From positions 62,001 to 126,000 of the forward strand of contig CAVULN010000013.1 in the NCBI GenBank assembly GCA_963742305.1: a stretch of DNA of 64,000 nt. Direction: 5' to 3'. The notes below the pieces were generated by a model. It saw only the letters and a program-made list of their open reading frames with translations. It did no database searches and was not told the DNA's origin. Of this stretch, positions 8,528-19,844 are shown piece by piece. Every line of letters starts with the position of its first letter. Within the stretch, counting starts at the first letter, position 1. Origin of the DNA: Roseiarcus sp963742305 (GTDB lineage Bacteria > Pseudomonadota > Alphaproteobacteria > Rhizobiales > Beijerinckiaceae). The translations under genes were made by a program, and so were the position numbers.

Positions 8528-8544
8528 TGTTGCCTCAGACAACA
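8528..8544. promoter_or_regulatory. Palindromic operator candidate for the MarR-GNAT regulator
   Basis: TGTTGCCTCAGACAACA is a 17-base inverted repeat with a single mismatched pair around a central C. It ends 13 bases before the ATG at 8558. MarR proteins bind such palindromes and often repress their own genes, so autoregulation is the natural reading. It is inferred from symmetry and position only. Confidence 0.5.
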
Positions 8545-8557
8545 TTGTGGAGCCGCC

Positions 8558-9481
8558 ATGACGCTGATCGACGAGGTGCGCGCCTTCAACCGGTTCTATA
8601 CCCGCGAGATTGGCCTCCTGAACCGCAGTCTGCCGGCGACCGACCTGTCGCTGCCGGAGGCGCGGGTCCTCTATGAACTGGCGCACGCGCCCGAGGGGGG
8701 CAGAACCGCGGCGGAGATCGGCCGCGCGCTCGCCATGGACAAGGCGCACCTGAGCCGCATCGCGGCGCGGCTGCGGGCTCGCGGGCTCATGGCGAGCTGC
8801 GCCAGCCCCGACCATGGCAGGCGCCGGCCGCTGACGCTGACCGAGGCGGGCCGCGAGACTTTCGCGGCGGCGGACGCCGCGGCCCGGGCGCAAGCCGAAG
8901 CCCTCATCGGGCCGGTCGATGCGCGCGCGCGCGATCGCCTCGGCGAAGCGATGCGGGACATCCGCGCGGCGCTGAACGACCCGACGGCGGATGAGAGGCA
9001 AGCGAGCCTGCGGCCGCTGCGGGTTGGCGACCTCGGCTGGATCATCCATCGCCAGGCGCTCCTCTATCGTCAGGAATACGGTTGGGACTGGACCTACGAG
9101 GGGCTCGCGAGCCGCATCCTCGGCGCCTTCGTCGCCGAATTCGATCCGGCCAAAGAGGATTCCTGGGTCGCCGAGCGCGGCGGGGCGATCGTCGGCTCGG
9201 TCTTCCTCATGAAGAGCGACCAGCCGGAGACCGCCAGGCTCAGGCTCCTCTATGTCGAGCCGGCCGCTCGCGGCCTGGGTCTCGGGCGCAGGCTGGTCGC
9301 CGCCTGCGTCGTCCGCGCGCGCGAACTCGGCTATCGTCAGCTCACCCTATGGACCAACGACGTGCTGGTTTCGGCGCGCCGCATCTACCAGGCGGCGGGG
9401 TTCGAGCTCATCGACGAGAAGCCGCACCATTCGTTCGGCCACGACCTCGTCGGGCAGACCTGGACGCTCGATTTGAAATGA
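8558..9481 (+). CDS. MarR-GNAT fusion: transcriptional regulator with acetyltransferase domain
   Basis: A 307-residue two-domain protein. Residues 1-145 are a MarR winged helix-turn-helix; recognisable parts are LPEARVLYELAHAPEGG, a helix-turn-helix around AAEIGRALAMDKAHLSRIAARL, and the wing SPDHGRRRPLTLTEAGR. Residues 150-307 are a GNAT acetyltransferase with the acetyl-CoA loop ARGLGLGRRLVAACV and the later segment VSARRIYQAAGFELI. Fusions of this kind are common in alphaproteobacteria, but their acetylated substrates are mostly unknown. A palindromic site precedes the start. It ends 26 bases from the convergent DUF3300 gene. Confidence 0.93.
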   Translation: MTLIDEVRAFNRFYTREIGLLNRSLPATDLSLPEARVLYELAHAPEGGRTAAEIGRALAMDKAHLSRIAARLRARGLMASCASPDHGRRRPLTLTEAGRETFAAADAAARAQAEALIGPVDARARDRLGEAMRDIRAALNDPTADERQASLRPLRVGDLGWIIHRQALLYRQEYGWDWTYEGLASRILGAFVAEFDPAKEDSWVAERGGAIVGSVFLMKSDQPETARLRLLYVEPAARGLGLGRRLVAACVVRARELGYRQLTLWTNDVLVSARRIYQAAGFELIDEKPHHSFGHDLVGQTWTLDLK

Positions 9482-9507
9482 CGCATTGCGGAGCCCGGAG
9501 CGCTCGC

Positions 9508-11028
9508 TTAGCCGCCGCCCCTGCCGCCGCCCGCTCCCATGCCTCCAGGGGGCGCCTGCGGCCCCCGGCCGTTGAGCGGCTGAGCGCCGATGGCGCTGGG
9601 CCCCCTGCCGCCAGGCGGCCGCACGCCGACGCCGACAGGTGGCCGGAAAACCCTTCTGTCGCCGAGCGATCGCGTCGAACCCATGCCTCCGAACGATGGG
9701 GACGGTCGCAAGCCGCCGAGCGGCTGAACCATCGCGCCCGGCGGAACCCGACCAAACGATTCTCGTTCGATCAGCATTCGCCTTGCTGCATCGCGCTCGA
9801 GCGCGCCTCGATCCGGCGTCCTGCCCTCTGTCGGATCAACGCCTTCGAGCGCCGGGCGCGCGCCTGCGATTGACGATCGAGCGCCTTCAGGAGGGACCCG
9901 GATCTCCGAGGACCGACGCCGGCCGTCGTCAAGCGGCGACCCGCCGGCGTCCCCGATCCTGGGCGACCGCCATTCTTGTGGCAGCCCCACTGCACGGGGC
10001 GCGACAACCGGAGGCGGGCCCGTCCAGCGTCCGCCGAAACCAGGACGGACGTTCGTCGGCGGCCTCCCCTTCCCGAACAGAGCGCTCACCGCCGGATTGC
10101 GGTAGGGAACATTGCCCCTATGACCCGGATCATGGCGCCATTCTTCGGGGAGCGCGCGACCAGGGCGCCTCTCCCGGTCGTGGTCCCGATCGAACAGGGC
10201 CAGCCGCCTGCGGTCGACATCGATGTGCCGCGTGCGAAAGTTCAATACGACCAATCCCCAGAACGGCGCGATGATCGGACCGCTGATCCAGTCGCAGCCG
10301 CCAACCGTCGCGCCCGCGAAGACAGGAACGAACGGCGGCGAGCCGGGGTAAGGCCAGGGACCGTAAGCGAACGAAGGATCGCAAATCGGAACGTAGACGA
10401 TCTCGGAACTCGAGGCCTCGATCGCGATCGGCTCTTCGATGCGGGCGGGCGCCTGTTCCGCGCCTCCGCTTCCCTGCGGCGTCGTGACCAGCCTGCCGGC
10501 CGATTGAGCCCGGCGGCGAAGTCCCTGGACGACGTCCATAACCGCGGCCGGGTCCGCGAGGTAGGCTTCGCCAAGCTGCTCGGTCCATTCGAGGTTGGCG
10601 TCCAGCACGCGCAGGATCTGGGGGAAGGGCGCAAGCGACTTCACGCTCGGATCCCATGGCTTCTGCTGCATCGCCGCGAACAGCTGGTCGCCCTTCAGGG
10701 CGGCGTTTTGGGGATCTTCGAGCCACTGAGCCGCCTCCGCGACGTCGAGCGGATAGGTCGCGGCCACGAGGACGTCGGCCAACAGATCGTCGGGATAGAG
10801 CGCGACTGGCGCGAGGATCTGCGCGATCCGGGCGGCCGAGAGCTGCGAGGCTGGCCTCGCCGGCGGCGGCGCGGGACCTACAGCCTGCGTGGCCGGACTC
10901 TCGACCTGCGCCGGAGGCGTGGGGGGCGTCGGCCACGAAGTCGACTGCGCGCTCGCCTCCGTCGCCAGGATCGCAGCCAGAGCGGCGCCGCCTATGCCTC
11001 GTTTCAAGCTTTTCGTCGCGAGCTCCAT
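9508..11028 (-). CDS. Secreted DUF3300 protein with Pro/Gly/Arg-rich tail
   Basis: A 506-residue exported protein. ATG 11028 was chosen because it gives a good signal peptide (MELATKSLKRGIGGAALAAI, cleavage after ASA); the frame stays open upstream, but that extension is arginine-rich and not signal-like. A proline-rich linker (residues 28-65) precedes the DUF3300 domain, seen as QILAPVALYPDDLLADVLVA, ATYPLDVAEAAQWLEDP and QKPWDPSVKSLAPFPQIL. IVYVPICDPSFAYGPWPYP is a typical repeat-like segment of this family. From about residue 300 the chain is low complexity, rich in Arg, Pro and Gly, and ends GGGRGGG. The function of DUF3300 is unknown to me; an envelope location is likely. Confidence 0.85.
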   Translation of the reverse strand: MELATKSLKRGIGGAALAAILATEASAQSTSWPTPPTPPAQVESPATQAVGPAPPPARPASQLSAARIAQILAPVALYPDDLLADVLVAATYPLDVAEAAQWLEDPQNAALKGDQLFAAMQQKPWDPSVKSLAPFPQILRVLDANLEWTEQLGEAYLADPAAVMDVVQGLRRRAQSAGRLVTTPQGSGGAEQAPARIEEPIAIEASSSEIVYVPICDPSFAYGPWPYPGSPPFVPVFAGATVGGCDWISGPIIAPFWGLVVLNFRTRHIDVDRRRLALFDRDHDRERRPGRALPEEWRHDPGHRGNVPYRNPAVSALFGKGRPPTNVRPGFGGRWTGPPPVVAPRAVGLPQEWRSPRIGDAGGSPLDDGRRRSSEIRVPPEGARSSIAGARPALEGVDPTEGRTPDRGALERDAARRMLIERESFGRVPPGAMVQPLGGLRPSPSFGGMGSTRSLGDRRVFRPPVGVGVRPPGGRGPSAIGAQPLNGRGPQAPPGGMGAGGGRGGG

Positions 11029-11326
11029 TTTGCTGCGCCGGCAGCGAATGCGCTGAAGAGGGCGCGCGCCAATGAACACTTTAACATGCCGAACCATTCG
11101 GCGCCGCTGCTGGAGGCAGCCCGCCGCGCGCCTCATGTGCTAGACTGGACGCCGGCCGAGGGGGCGCGCCACGACCGAGACCCGGAAGCTCGCGGTGATC
11201 CCAGTCCCGGATGTTGTGGGCCATAGCCGGCTCGCCGACGCCGACGAGGCGCGAACGGCGATTGTCGCAGGCGGCGCTGACCGTTGCGAAGCCTGAGCGC
11301 GGCCCTGTCACAGCGAGGAGACAGCC
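11029..11326. other. Divergent intergenic region upstream of DUF3300 and aldo/keto reductase genes
   Basis: 298 bases. Short arginine-rich open frames occur on both strands but none has motif support. The promoters of both flanking genes should be here; AT-rich DNA near 11070-11095 is the only obvious candidate for the DUF3300 promoter. Confidence 0.4.
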
Positions 11327-12175
11327 ATGGAGCGGCGTCCGTTCGGTTCGACAAAGCGCGAGGTCGCGGTCATCGGGCAGGGCACCTGGTATATCGATGA
11401 GGCGGATTCCGGGACGGCGGTCGCCGCGCTCCGCCGCGGCCTCGATCTCGGCATGACCCATATCGACACCGCCGAGATGTACGGCTCGGGCGCGGCCGAG
11501 GAGCGGGTCGGGCAGGCGATCGCCGGGCGGCGCGACGAGGTTTTCCTGGTCTCGAAGGTCCTGCCGCACAATGCGTCGCGCGGCGGGACGATCGCGGCCT
11601 GCGAGCGGTCGCTCAAGCGGCTCAGGACCGACCGGCTCGACTGCTATCTCCTCCACTGGCGCGGATCGCATCCACTGGCCGATACGGTCGCGGCCTTCGA
11701 GCGGCTGCGCGCCGAGGGCAAGATCCTCTCATGGGGCGTCAGCAACTTCGATGTGGACGATCTTGACGAGGTTCGCGCAATCGCCGGGGCCGGCCATCCG
11801 GCCTGCAACCAGGCGCTCTACCATCTCAACGAGCGGGCGATCGAGCACGGCGTGATCCCGTGGTGCGAGGCCAACGGCGTCGCCGTGGTCGCCTATAGCC
11901 CGTTCGGTCATGCGGGCGGATTTCCCGCGCCCCATAGCAAGGGGGGGCGCGTCCTGGCTGAGATTGCCGGCCGGCATGGCGCGACCCCGCGGCAGGTCGC
12001 GCTGGGCTTCCTGACCCGGCGGGCGTCGGTGTTCGCCATTCCCAAGGCCGCGAACCCGGAGCACGCGGAAGAGAACGCAGGCGCTGGAGCGGTTCATCTC
12101 AGCGACGCCGAACTCGCCAGGATCGACGCCGCGTTTCCGCTCGGCTCCCGCCCGCGCTCGCTGCCGATGCTGTGA
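11327..12175 (+). CDS. Aldo/keto reductase
   Basis: NAD(P)H-dependent oxidoreductase of 282 residues with the (beta/alpha)8 AKR fold. The catalytic tetrad can be followed: Asp and Tyr in HIDTAEMYGSG, Lys in FLVSKVLP and His in CYLLHWRG. SWGVSNFDVDDL, NQALYHLNER and the C-terminal cofactor segment VFAIPKAANPEH are typical. It resembles the bacterial YeaE/DkgA-like group, which reduces aldehydes such as methylglyoxal; the substrate is not determined here. The gene is transcribed away from the DUF3300 gene across about 300 bases and converges on the MBOAT gene. Confidence 0.92.
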   Translation: MERRPFGSTKREVAVIGQGTWYIDEADSGTAVAALRRGLDLGMTHIDTAEMYGSGAAEERVGQAIAGRRDEVFLVSKVLPHNASRGGTIAACERSLKRLRTDRLDCYLLHWRGSHPLADTVAAFERLRAEGKILSWGVSNFDVDDLDEVRAIAGAGHPACNQALYHLNERAIEHGVIPWCEANGVAVVAYSPFGHAGGFPAPHSKGGRVLAEIAGRHGATPRQVALGFLTRRASVFAIPKAANPEHAEENAGAGAVHLSDAELARIDAAFPLGSRPRSLPML

Positions 12176-12241
12176 GCGTCGGTTCCCGCCAACGGCGTCG
12201 GCGTGCTCCGAGGCGGATGGCGTTCGCCGGGCGTGCTCCGC

Positions 12242-13645
12242 TCAGAAGCGGAAATACAGGAACGGGCTATAGGCGCCGGCGGCGACGGTGATCATCGAGA
12301 AAATGAGCAGCGCGAAGGTGAAGGCGACATCCGCCGGCGCGCGCACGAAGAACGGCGCCGACCATCTGGCCGGCCAGCGCGGCGCGACCGCCAGCACGCA
12401 TCCGATGATCAGCGTTACGATCGCGCGCTCGTTCAGCGCGTCATGCATGTCGAAGCTGATCTCGCCAACCCCATGCGCGCCGAAGAGGCTCGCGTAATAG
12501 CCAACCGCATCGGTCAGGCTTGCGGAGCGGAACAGCACCCAGCCGCCCATGACAGCCAGAAGCGCGTAGGCCCAGCGCGCCAGTTTCCCGTGGCGGGCGA
12601 GCGCCGAGCTCAGGCCGAGGCGCTCGACGACCAGAAAGGCGCCGTGCCAGGCGCCCCACAGGACGAAAGTCCAGTTCGCCCCGTGCCAGAGCCCGCAGAG
12701 CAGGAACACGGTGACGAGATTGCGGTAGGTCTGGGCGTTCGTGCCGCGGCTGCCCCCGAGGGGGATGTAGAGATAGTCGCGCAGCCACGACGACAGCGAC
12801 ATGTGCCAGCGGCGCCAGAAGTCGGTGATCGACAGCGACCGGTAAGGCATGCGGAAGTTTCGCGGGAAGGTGAACCCGAGCACGATCCCGAGCCCGATCG
12901 CCATGTTCGAATAGCCGGCGAAGTCGAAATAGAGTTGCACGCTATAGGCGACGAGCCCGATCCACGCCTCGACAAGCGATCGGTCGTGGACCTGATCGAA
13001 GGCGACCTGGACGAGCGGCGCGACGAGGTCGGCCACCAGCACCTTCTGGGCGAGGCCAATGATGAAGATGCGCGCGCCGACCGAGGCGCGGCCGAGCGTG
13101 AAGCGGCGCGCGTCCAGCTGGCGCGCGACGGTCTTGTAGCGAACGATCGGCCCTGCGACCAACTGGGGAAAGAGCGAGATATAGAGCGCGACATCGATCG
13201 GATCGCGATTGGCCCGGAATCGCCGCCGGTAGATGTCGATGACATACGACAGGCAGTGGAACGTGAAGAAGGAGATCCCGAGCGGCAGATGGATATGGGT
13301 GGTCGCGACGCTGAGTCCGAGCGGCGCCGCCAGACCGGCCAGGTTGGCTGTGACGAAATTCGCATATTTGAACACCGCGAGAACCAGAAGATTGCCGACG
13401 ACCGCGACGCCAAGCGCGAGCCGGCGGGCCGGACCCTCCTCATTGTCGATGGCTAGGGCCGCCAGAAAATTGAAAGCGATCGAGATCAGCAGGACGACAA
13501 TGAACTGCGGTTCTCCCCAGGCGTAGAAAACGAGGGAGAACAGAAGCGTGACAAGATTTTTGCCCCTGATCGACGGGGTGATGAAATACAGGGCCAGAAA
13601 AATGGGCAGGAAGTAGAACAGGAAGGTTATCGAGGAAAAGACCAT
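12242..13645 (-). CDS. MBOAT-family O-acyltransferase (AlgI-like), orphan
   Basis: Polytopic membrane acyltransferase of 467 residues, similar to AlgI, which moves acetyl groups across the inner membrane for polysaccharide O-acetylation. The N-terminal half shows many hydrophobic segments (TFLFYFLPIFLALYFI first). The AlgI core is clear: DFAGYSNMAIGLG, FPRNFRMPYRSLSITDFWRR and the catalytic histidine in GLWHGANWTFVLWG. AlgI normally works with a periplasmic AlgJ/AlgX/DltD-like partner, and none is encoded nearby, so either the partner is elsewhere or the target is not alginate. About 245 bases separate it from the divergent cys operon. Confidence 0.92.
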   Translation of the reverse strand: MVFSSITFLFYFLPIFLALYFITPSIRGKNLVTLLFSLVFYAWGEPQFIVVLLISIAFNFLAALAIDNEEGPARRLALGVAVVGNLLVLAVFKYANFVTANLAGLAAPLGLSVATTHIHLPLGISFFTFHCLSYVIDIYRRRFRANRDPIDVALYISLFPQLVAGPIVRYKTVARQLDARRFTLGRASVGARIFIIGLAQKVLVADLVAPLVQVAFDQVHDRSLVEAWIGLVAYSVQLYFDFAGYSNMAIGLGIVLGFTFPRNFRMPYRSLSITDFWRRWHMSLSSWLRDYLYIPLGGSRGTNAQTYRNLVTVFLLCGLWHGANWTFVLWGAWHGAFLVVERLGLSSALARHGKLARWAYALLAVMGGWVLFRSASLTDAVGYYASLFGAHGVGEISFDMHDALNERAIVTLIIGCVLAVAPRWPARWSAPFFVRAPADVAFTFALLIFSMITVAAGAYSPFLYFRF

Positions 13646-13890
13646 TATCGAACCGTTCGCGCCCGGCCTGCTCTTGCTTCAACACGCGGCAGGACGCCCC
13701 CGCCCGGGTTCCGTCTTTGCGTCCTTTTGGCGGCGATGTCCAGGCGACGCCCCAGCGCCTTCGTGGGCGTTCTCCAGTATAATTACTGTAGTGATAAGTG
13801 ATACAAAGAAACGTATAGATCGCCGCCGTTAAATATGCTAGGCCGTCGCCGACGAAGGCGCGCGAGGCGCGCGTTTCCTTAAGAGCCGCC

Positions 13891-14221
13891 ATGCCCGATG
13901 TCATCACCGCCAACCGGCTAACCGACGGCGTTGTCGTGTTCCAGACCGCCGACGGCTGGAGCGAGGACTTCAACCGCGCCGCGGTCTGCGCCGATCCGCA
14001 GGCGACCTCGAGCGCGCTCGAGCGCGCCAAGCAGGACGAAGCGAGCAATATCGTCGTCGATCCCTATGCGGTCACGGTCGCGGAGCGCAACGGACACACG
14101 GCGCCGAAGGCCCTGCGCGAGGCGATCAGGGCCGCTGGCCCCACGATCAGGCGCGACCTCGGCAAGCAGGCGCGAGGCCTCGCGCCCCATGCGGGTCCCA
14201 AGGCCGCGACGGAGGCCGACG

Positions 14222-14235
<14 letters not shown>
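13891..14235 (+). CDS. DUF2849 protein, first gene of sulfite reduction operon
   Basis: Small soluble protein of 114 residues of the DUF2849 family, found in alphaproteobacteria next to cysI-like genes. The segments MPDVITANRLTDGVVVFQ, NIVVDPYAVTV and PKALREAIRAAGPTIRRDL match the family as I remember it. The cysI start overlaps its last codons, so it is co-translated. A perfect TATAAT at 13778-13783, about 110 bases upstream in AT-rich DNA, could be the operon -10 element, although no good -35 accompanies it. The role is unknown; association suggests siroheme or electron-donor handling for sulfite reductase. A cysG gene, often found upstream, is absent here. Confidence 0.88.
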
Positions 14236-15894
<1,659 letters not shown>

Positions 15895-15895
<1 letters not shown>

Positions 15896-16629
15896 TGAGC
15901 GCCCACGACGTCAGGCTGTTCGGCGACCAGATCGCAGCCTCCAGGCTCGAGACGCGCTTCGCGCGAGTCAGAGCCTCCTCGCTTCTGAGGCTCGCGATCG
16001 AGGATCTCTACCCGGGCCGAATCGCGCTGGTTTCGAGCTTCGGCGCCGACGCCGCCGCGCTCCTGCACATGGTGGCGCAGGTCGACAAGACGACGCCCGT
16101 CGTCTTCGTCGACACCGGCCAGCACTTCCCCGAAACCCTCGCCTATCGCGACGACCTCGTGGCCCGTCTCGGCTTAACCAACGTCATCGTCGCCGAGCCG
16201 AGCGCCGAGACGGTCGCGCAGGAGGACCCGGAGAAGTTTCTGTTCATGAGCGATCCGGATCGCTGCTGCGACATCCGCAAGGTGCGTCCGCTCGCCGAGG
16301 CTATCGAGGGCTTCGACGCCTGGATCACTGGCCGCAAAGGCTTCCAGAGCGATCTGCGCGCGACGCTGCCGCTGTTCGAGGCGGAGGGCGAGCGGATCAA
16401 GATCAACCCGCTGGTCGGCTGGAGCGCGGGCGATGTGCTCAAATATATCGCCGACGCCGGGCTGCCCCGGCACCCCCTGGTCGCCAAGGGCTTTCCCTCG
16501 ATCGGCTGCCTGCCCTGCACGAGCCCGGTCAAGCCGGGCGAGGACGAGCGCGCCGGCCGCTGGCGCGGGCGCGGCAAGGTCGAGTGCGGCATCCATCTGG
16601 GGCCGCTGGACGCCGGGTCGGGCATCTGA
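15895..16629 (+). CDS. cysH: Assimilatory adenylyl-sulfate (APS/PAPS) reductase
   Basis: Reductase of 244 residues that converts activated sulfate to sulfite using thioredoxin. The nucleotide-binding P-loop region is ALVSSFGADAAALLHM. It carries RCCDIRKVRPL and GCLPCTSPVKPGEDERAG, i.e. the CC...CxxC set that binds a [4Fe-4S] cluster, plus the catalytic cysteine in VECGIHLGPLD. Established family knowledge links this cysteine set to APS rather than PAPS reduction, so APS is the more likely substrate. Start and stop codons overlap both neighbours in the TGATG style, so it is translationally coupled to cysI and to the DUF934 gene. Confidence 0.94.
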
Positions 16630-17156
16630 TGGCTTTGTGGCGGCGCGAGGGCTTCGTCGATGACGCGTGGGCGTTTGTCGGCGGCGAAGGGCCTGTCCCC
16701 GACGAGGGCGCGATCGTTGTGCCGCTCAAGCGCTGGCTTGCCGAGCGCGCGACGCTTGCTGCGCGGTCGGGGCCGGTCGGGGTCGCGGTCGAGGCCGGCG
16801 CCGATGTGCAGGCGCATCTTGGCGACCTGGCGGGGCGCCCGCTCATCGCGCTCGCCTTCGACAGGTTCGCCGACGGCCGGTCCTTCTCCTACGCCCGGCT
16901 GCTGCGCGACCGCTACGGGTTTCGCGGCGAACTCAGGGCGACCGGCGACGTGCTGATCGACGAGATCCCGCTCATGCTGCGCTGCGGCTTCGACTCGTTC
17001 GAGGTGACCAACGAGCCGACCTTGCGCGCCCTCGAAGGCGGACATCTGCCCGGTTCGCCGCTGCACTACCAGCCGAGCAGCGCTCACGACGAGGCGGGCG
17101 AGGGGACGCGGCCCTGGCTCCGGGTGACGCGGCCGCCCGTGGACCCCTCGTCCTGA
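16629..17156 (+). CDS. DUF934 protein of the sulfate assimilation operon
   Basis: Protein of 175 residues in the DUF934 family, regularly encoded after cysH in alpha- and betaproteobacteria and annotated as an uncharacterised oxidoreductase or sulfite-reductase-associated protein. Conserved parts are GVAVEAGADVQAHLGDL, IALAFDRFADGRSFSYARLL, RATGDVLIDEIPLMLRCGFD and the C-terminal HYQPSS. The start overlaps the cysH stop (TGATG). It is the last intact gene of the operon; the truncated TetR-like gene follows directly. Its biochemical function is not known to me. Confidence 0.9.
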   Translation: MALWRREGFVDDAWAFVGGEGPVPDEGAIVVPLKRWLAERATLAARSGPVGVAVEAGADVQAHLGDLAGRPLIALAFDRFADGRSFSYARLLRDRYGFRGELRATGDVLIDEIPLMLRCGFDSFEVTNEPTLRALEGGHLPGSPLHYQPSSAHDEAGEGTRPWLRVTRPPVDPSS

Positions 17157-17235
17157 GGACCGCGCAAAGCGCGGCGTCGCGAACGACGCTCCAGGAGGAC
17201 CGAACCGGCGGCGCCGTCCGGCGCCTCGGGCGGCG

Positions 17236-17663
17236 ATCCTGTTCCGGCTGCAGAGCGACGAATGGCGCCGTACGTCGGACCTTCTGCGCTCCATCCTCGA
17301 AGACCATGACCGCCCGCCGCTCGAACGGCTGCGCGCGCTGACCCGCGCCTTCATCCGCTCGGAATGCGACGAGGCCGCAGAGCGCATCGCGCTCAACGAC
17401 GCGGCGCCTCTCTATCGCGATGCGCCCGAGGCGCGCGAGGCGCGGACGTCGGGCGAGCGCGCCATGCGGGACTTCATGGCCGAGGCGCTGCCGGCGCGCC
17501 GGAAGCGGCGCGCGCCCGGGCCGCAAGCCTGATCACGATGACGCTGAGCCAGGTGGGAAAGCGCTTCTCCGAGGTTCCTCGCGCCTCCGCGGAGATCGAG
17601 ACTTTCGCCGGCGCGATGGCCGACATGTTTTGCGCCTATCTCGAGCGCCAGGTGGGAGAATGA
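17236..17663 (+). pseudogene. TetR-family regulator remnant lacking its DNA-binding domain
   Basis: Translation from 17236 gives ILFRLQSDEWRRTSDLL and continues as a TetR-type C-terminal ligand/dimerisation domain (PPLERLRALTRAFIRSECDE, ALNDAAPLYRD). The frame breaks near 17493, where one G appears to be missing, and resumes as RARAASLITMTLSQVGKRFS to the stop at 17663. The roughly 45-residue helix-turn-helix that should precede ILFRL is absent: the DNA back to the DUF934 stop at 17156 has no such motif in any frame. This is therefore a 5'-truncated gene rather than only a sequencing slip. It cannot bind DNA by itself. The neighbouring exporter may once have been its target. Confidence 0.6.
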
Positions 17664-17749
17664 GGGGGCGACGCCGGTGCTGGCTGCTCAATCGAGGCAT
17701 TGATCCTTTGGCCGCCAATGGTTGTAGACTGACCGAAAGGGCGATCGCG

Positions 17750-18700
17750 ATGTCTCACGATCACGGCCAGTCTCACGATCGCGCCCATGATCATCATGAT
17801 CATGGGCGCTCGCATGTCCATGCGCCGGCGAATTTCGGCAGGGCCTTCGCGATCGGCATCGCCCTCAACTTCGGCTTCGTCGTTATCGAAGCGCTTTACG
17901 AACTCATGAGCAATTCGGTGTCGCTGCTGGCGGACGCGGGCCACAATCTCAGCGACGTCCTCGGGCTTGGCGTCGCCTGGCTCGCGAGCGTACTTGCGGG
18001 CCGGGCGCCGACGGCCCGCTTCACCTACGGTATGCGCGGCTCATCGATCCTCGCCGCCCTGTTCAACGCCGTCTTTCTGCTGGTGACCGTCGGCGGGCTT
18101 TCGTGGGAGGCCATCCGGCGCCTCGGATCGCCCGAACCAGTGGCGGGCAAGACGATGATGGTCGTGGCGGCGATCGGCATTGCCGTCAACGCGGCGACGG
18201 CGTGGCTCTTCGCCTCGGGACGCAAGGACGATCTCAACCTGAGAGGCGCGTTCCTGCATATGGCCTCGGACGCGCTGGTGTCGGTCGGCGTGGTCGCGGC
18301 CGGACTTCTGATCCTGCTCACCGGCTGGCTCGTGATCGACCCGATCGTCAGCCTCGCGATCAACGCCGTGATCGTATGGGGCACATGGGGGCTCCTGCGC
18401 GATTCGGTTCAGATGTCGATGGCCGCCGTTCCGGCCGGGATCGATCCCGCGGCGGTCAGGAATTTCCTCGTCGGCCGGCCGGGCGTCGCCGCGGTGCATG
18501 ACCTGCACATCTGGCCGATGAGCACGACGGAGAACGCGCTCACCTGCCATCTGGTGATGCCGGACGGCCATCCGGGCGACGCCTTTCTCCATGCGCTCGC
18601 CCGCGACCTCAGCCGCCGCTTCAAGATCGTTCATGCGACAGCGCAGATCGAGGTCGATCCGCGCATGGCCTGCGCGCTCGCGCCCGACGAGGTGGTTTAG
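17750..18700 (+). CDS. Cation diffusion facilitator (Zn/Co/Cd efflux, CzcD/ZitB type)
   Basis: Inner-membrane metal/proton antiporter of 316 residues. The N-terminus is histidine-rich (MSHDHGQSHDRAHDHHDHG), a cytosolic metal-binding tail. Transmembrane metal-site residues are seen in LLADAGHNLSDVLGLG and LHMASDALVSVGVV, the paired HxxxD arrangement of Zn-type CDF proteins. The C-terminal cytoplasmic domain includes AAVHDLHIWPMSTTENALTCH, the ZitB/CzcD pattern. ATG 17750 was chosen for the His-rich start; the upstream open frame is the TetR remnant in another frame. It is probably monocistronic. Confidence 0.93.
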   Translation: MSHDHGQSHDRAHDHHDHGRSHVHAPANFGRAFAIGIALNFGFVVIEALYELMSNSVSLLADAGHNLSDVLGLGVAWLASVLAGRAPTARFTYGMRGSSILAALFNAVFLLVTVGGLSWEAIRRLGSPEPVAGKTMMVVAAIGIAVNAATAWLFASGRKDDLNLRGAFLHMASDALVSVGVVAAGLLILLTGWLVIDPIVSLAINAVIVWGTWGLLRDSVQMSMAAVPAGIDPAAVRNFLVGRPGVAAVHDLHIWPMSTTENALTCHLVMPDGHPGDAFLHALARDLSRRFKIVHATAQIEVDPRMACALAPDEVV

Positions 18701-18736
18701 CGGGTCGGCCATTCTCTCGAAGGGGGAGAAGAGGCT

Positions 18737-19791
<1,055 letters not shown>

Positions 19792-19844
19792 GCAGGACGC
19801 CCTGCCGGCCCGTCGTCGTCAGCGAGGAAACCCCCAGCGTCATA

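Larger units (their letters stand above)
8238..8557. other. Intergenic region between IS110 transposase and MarR-GNAT gene
   Basis: 320 bases between divergent genes. The left two thirds belong to the IS110 non-coding end. The right third is AT-richer (8464-8500) and contains the palindromic site just before the MarR-GNAT start. No additional gene is supported. Confidence 0.5.

Noticed and set aside
12203..13456. 417-codon plus-strand frame opposite the MBOAT gene
   Set aside because: Arg/Glu/Asp-rich translation typical of the complement of a hydrophobic GC-rich gene.
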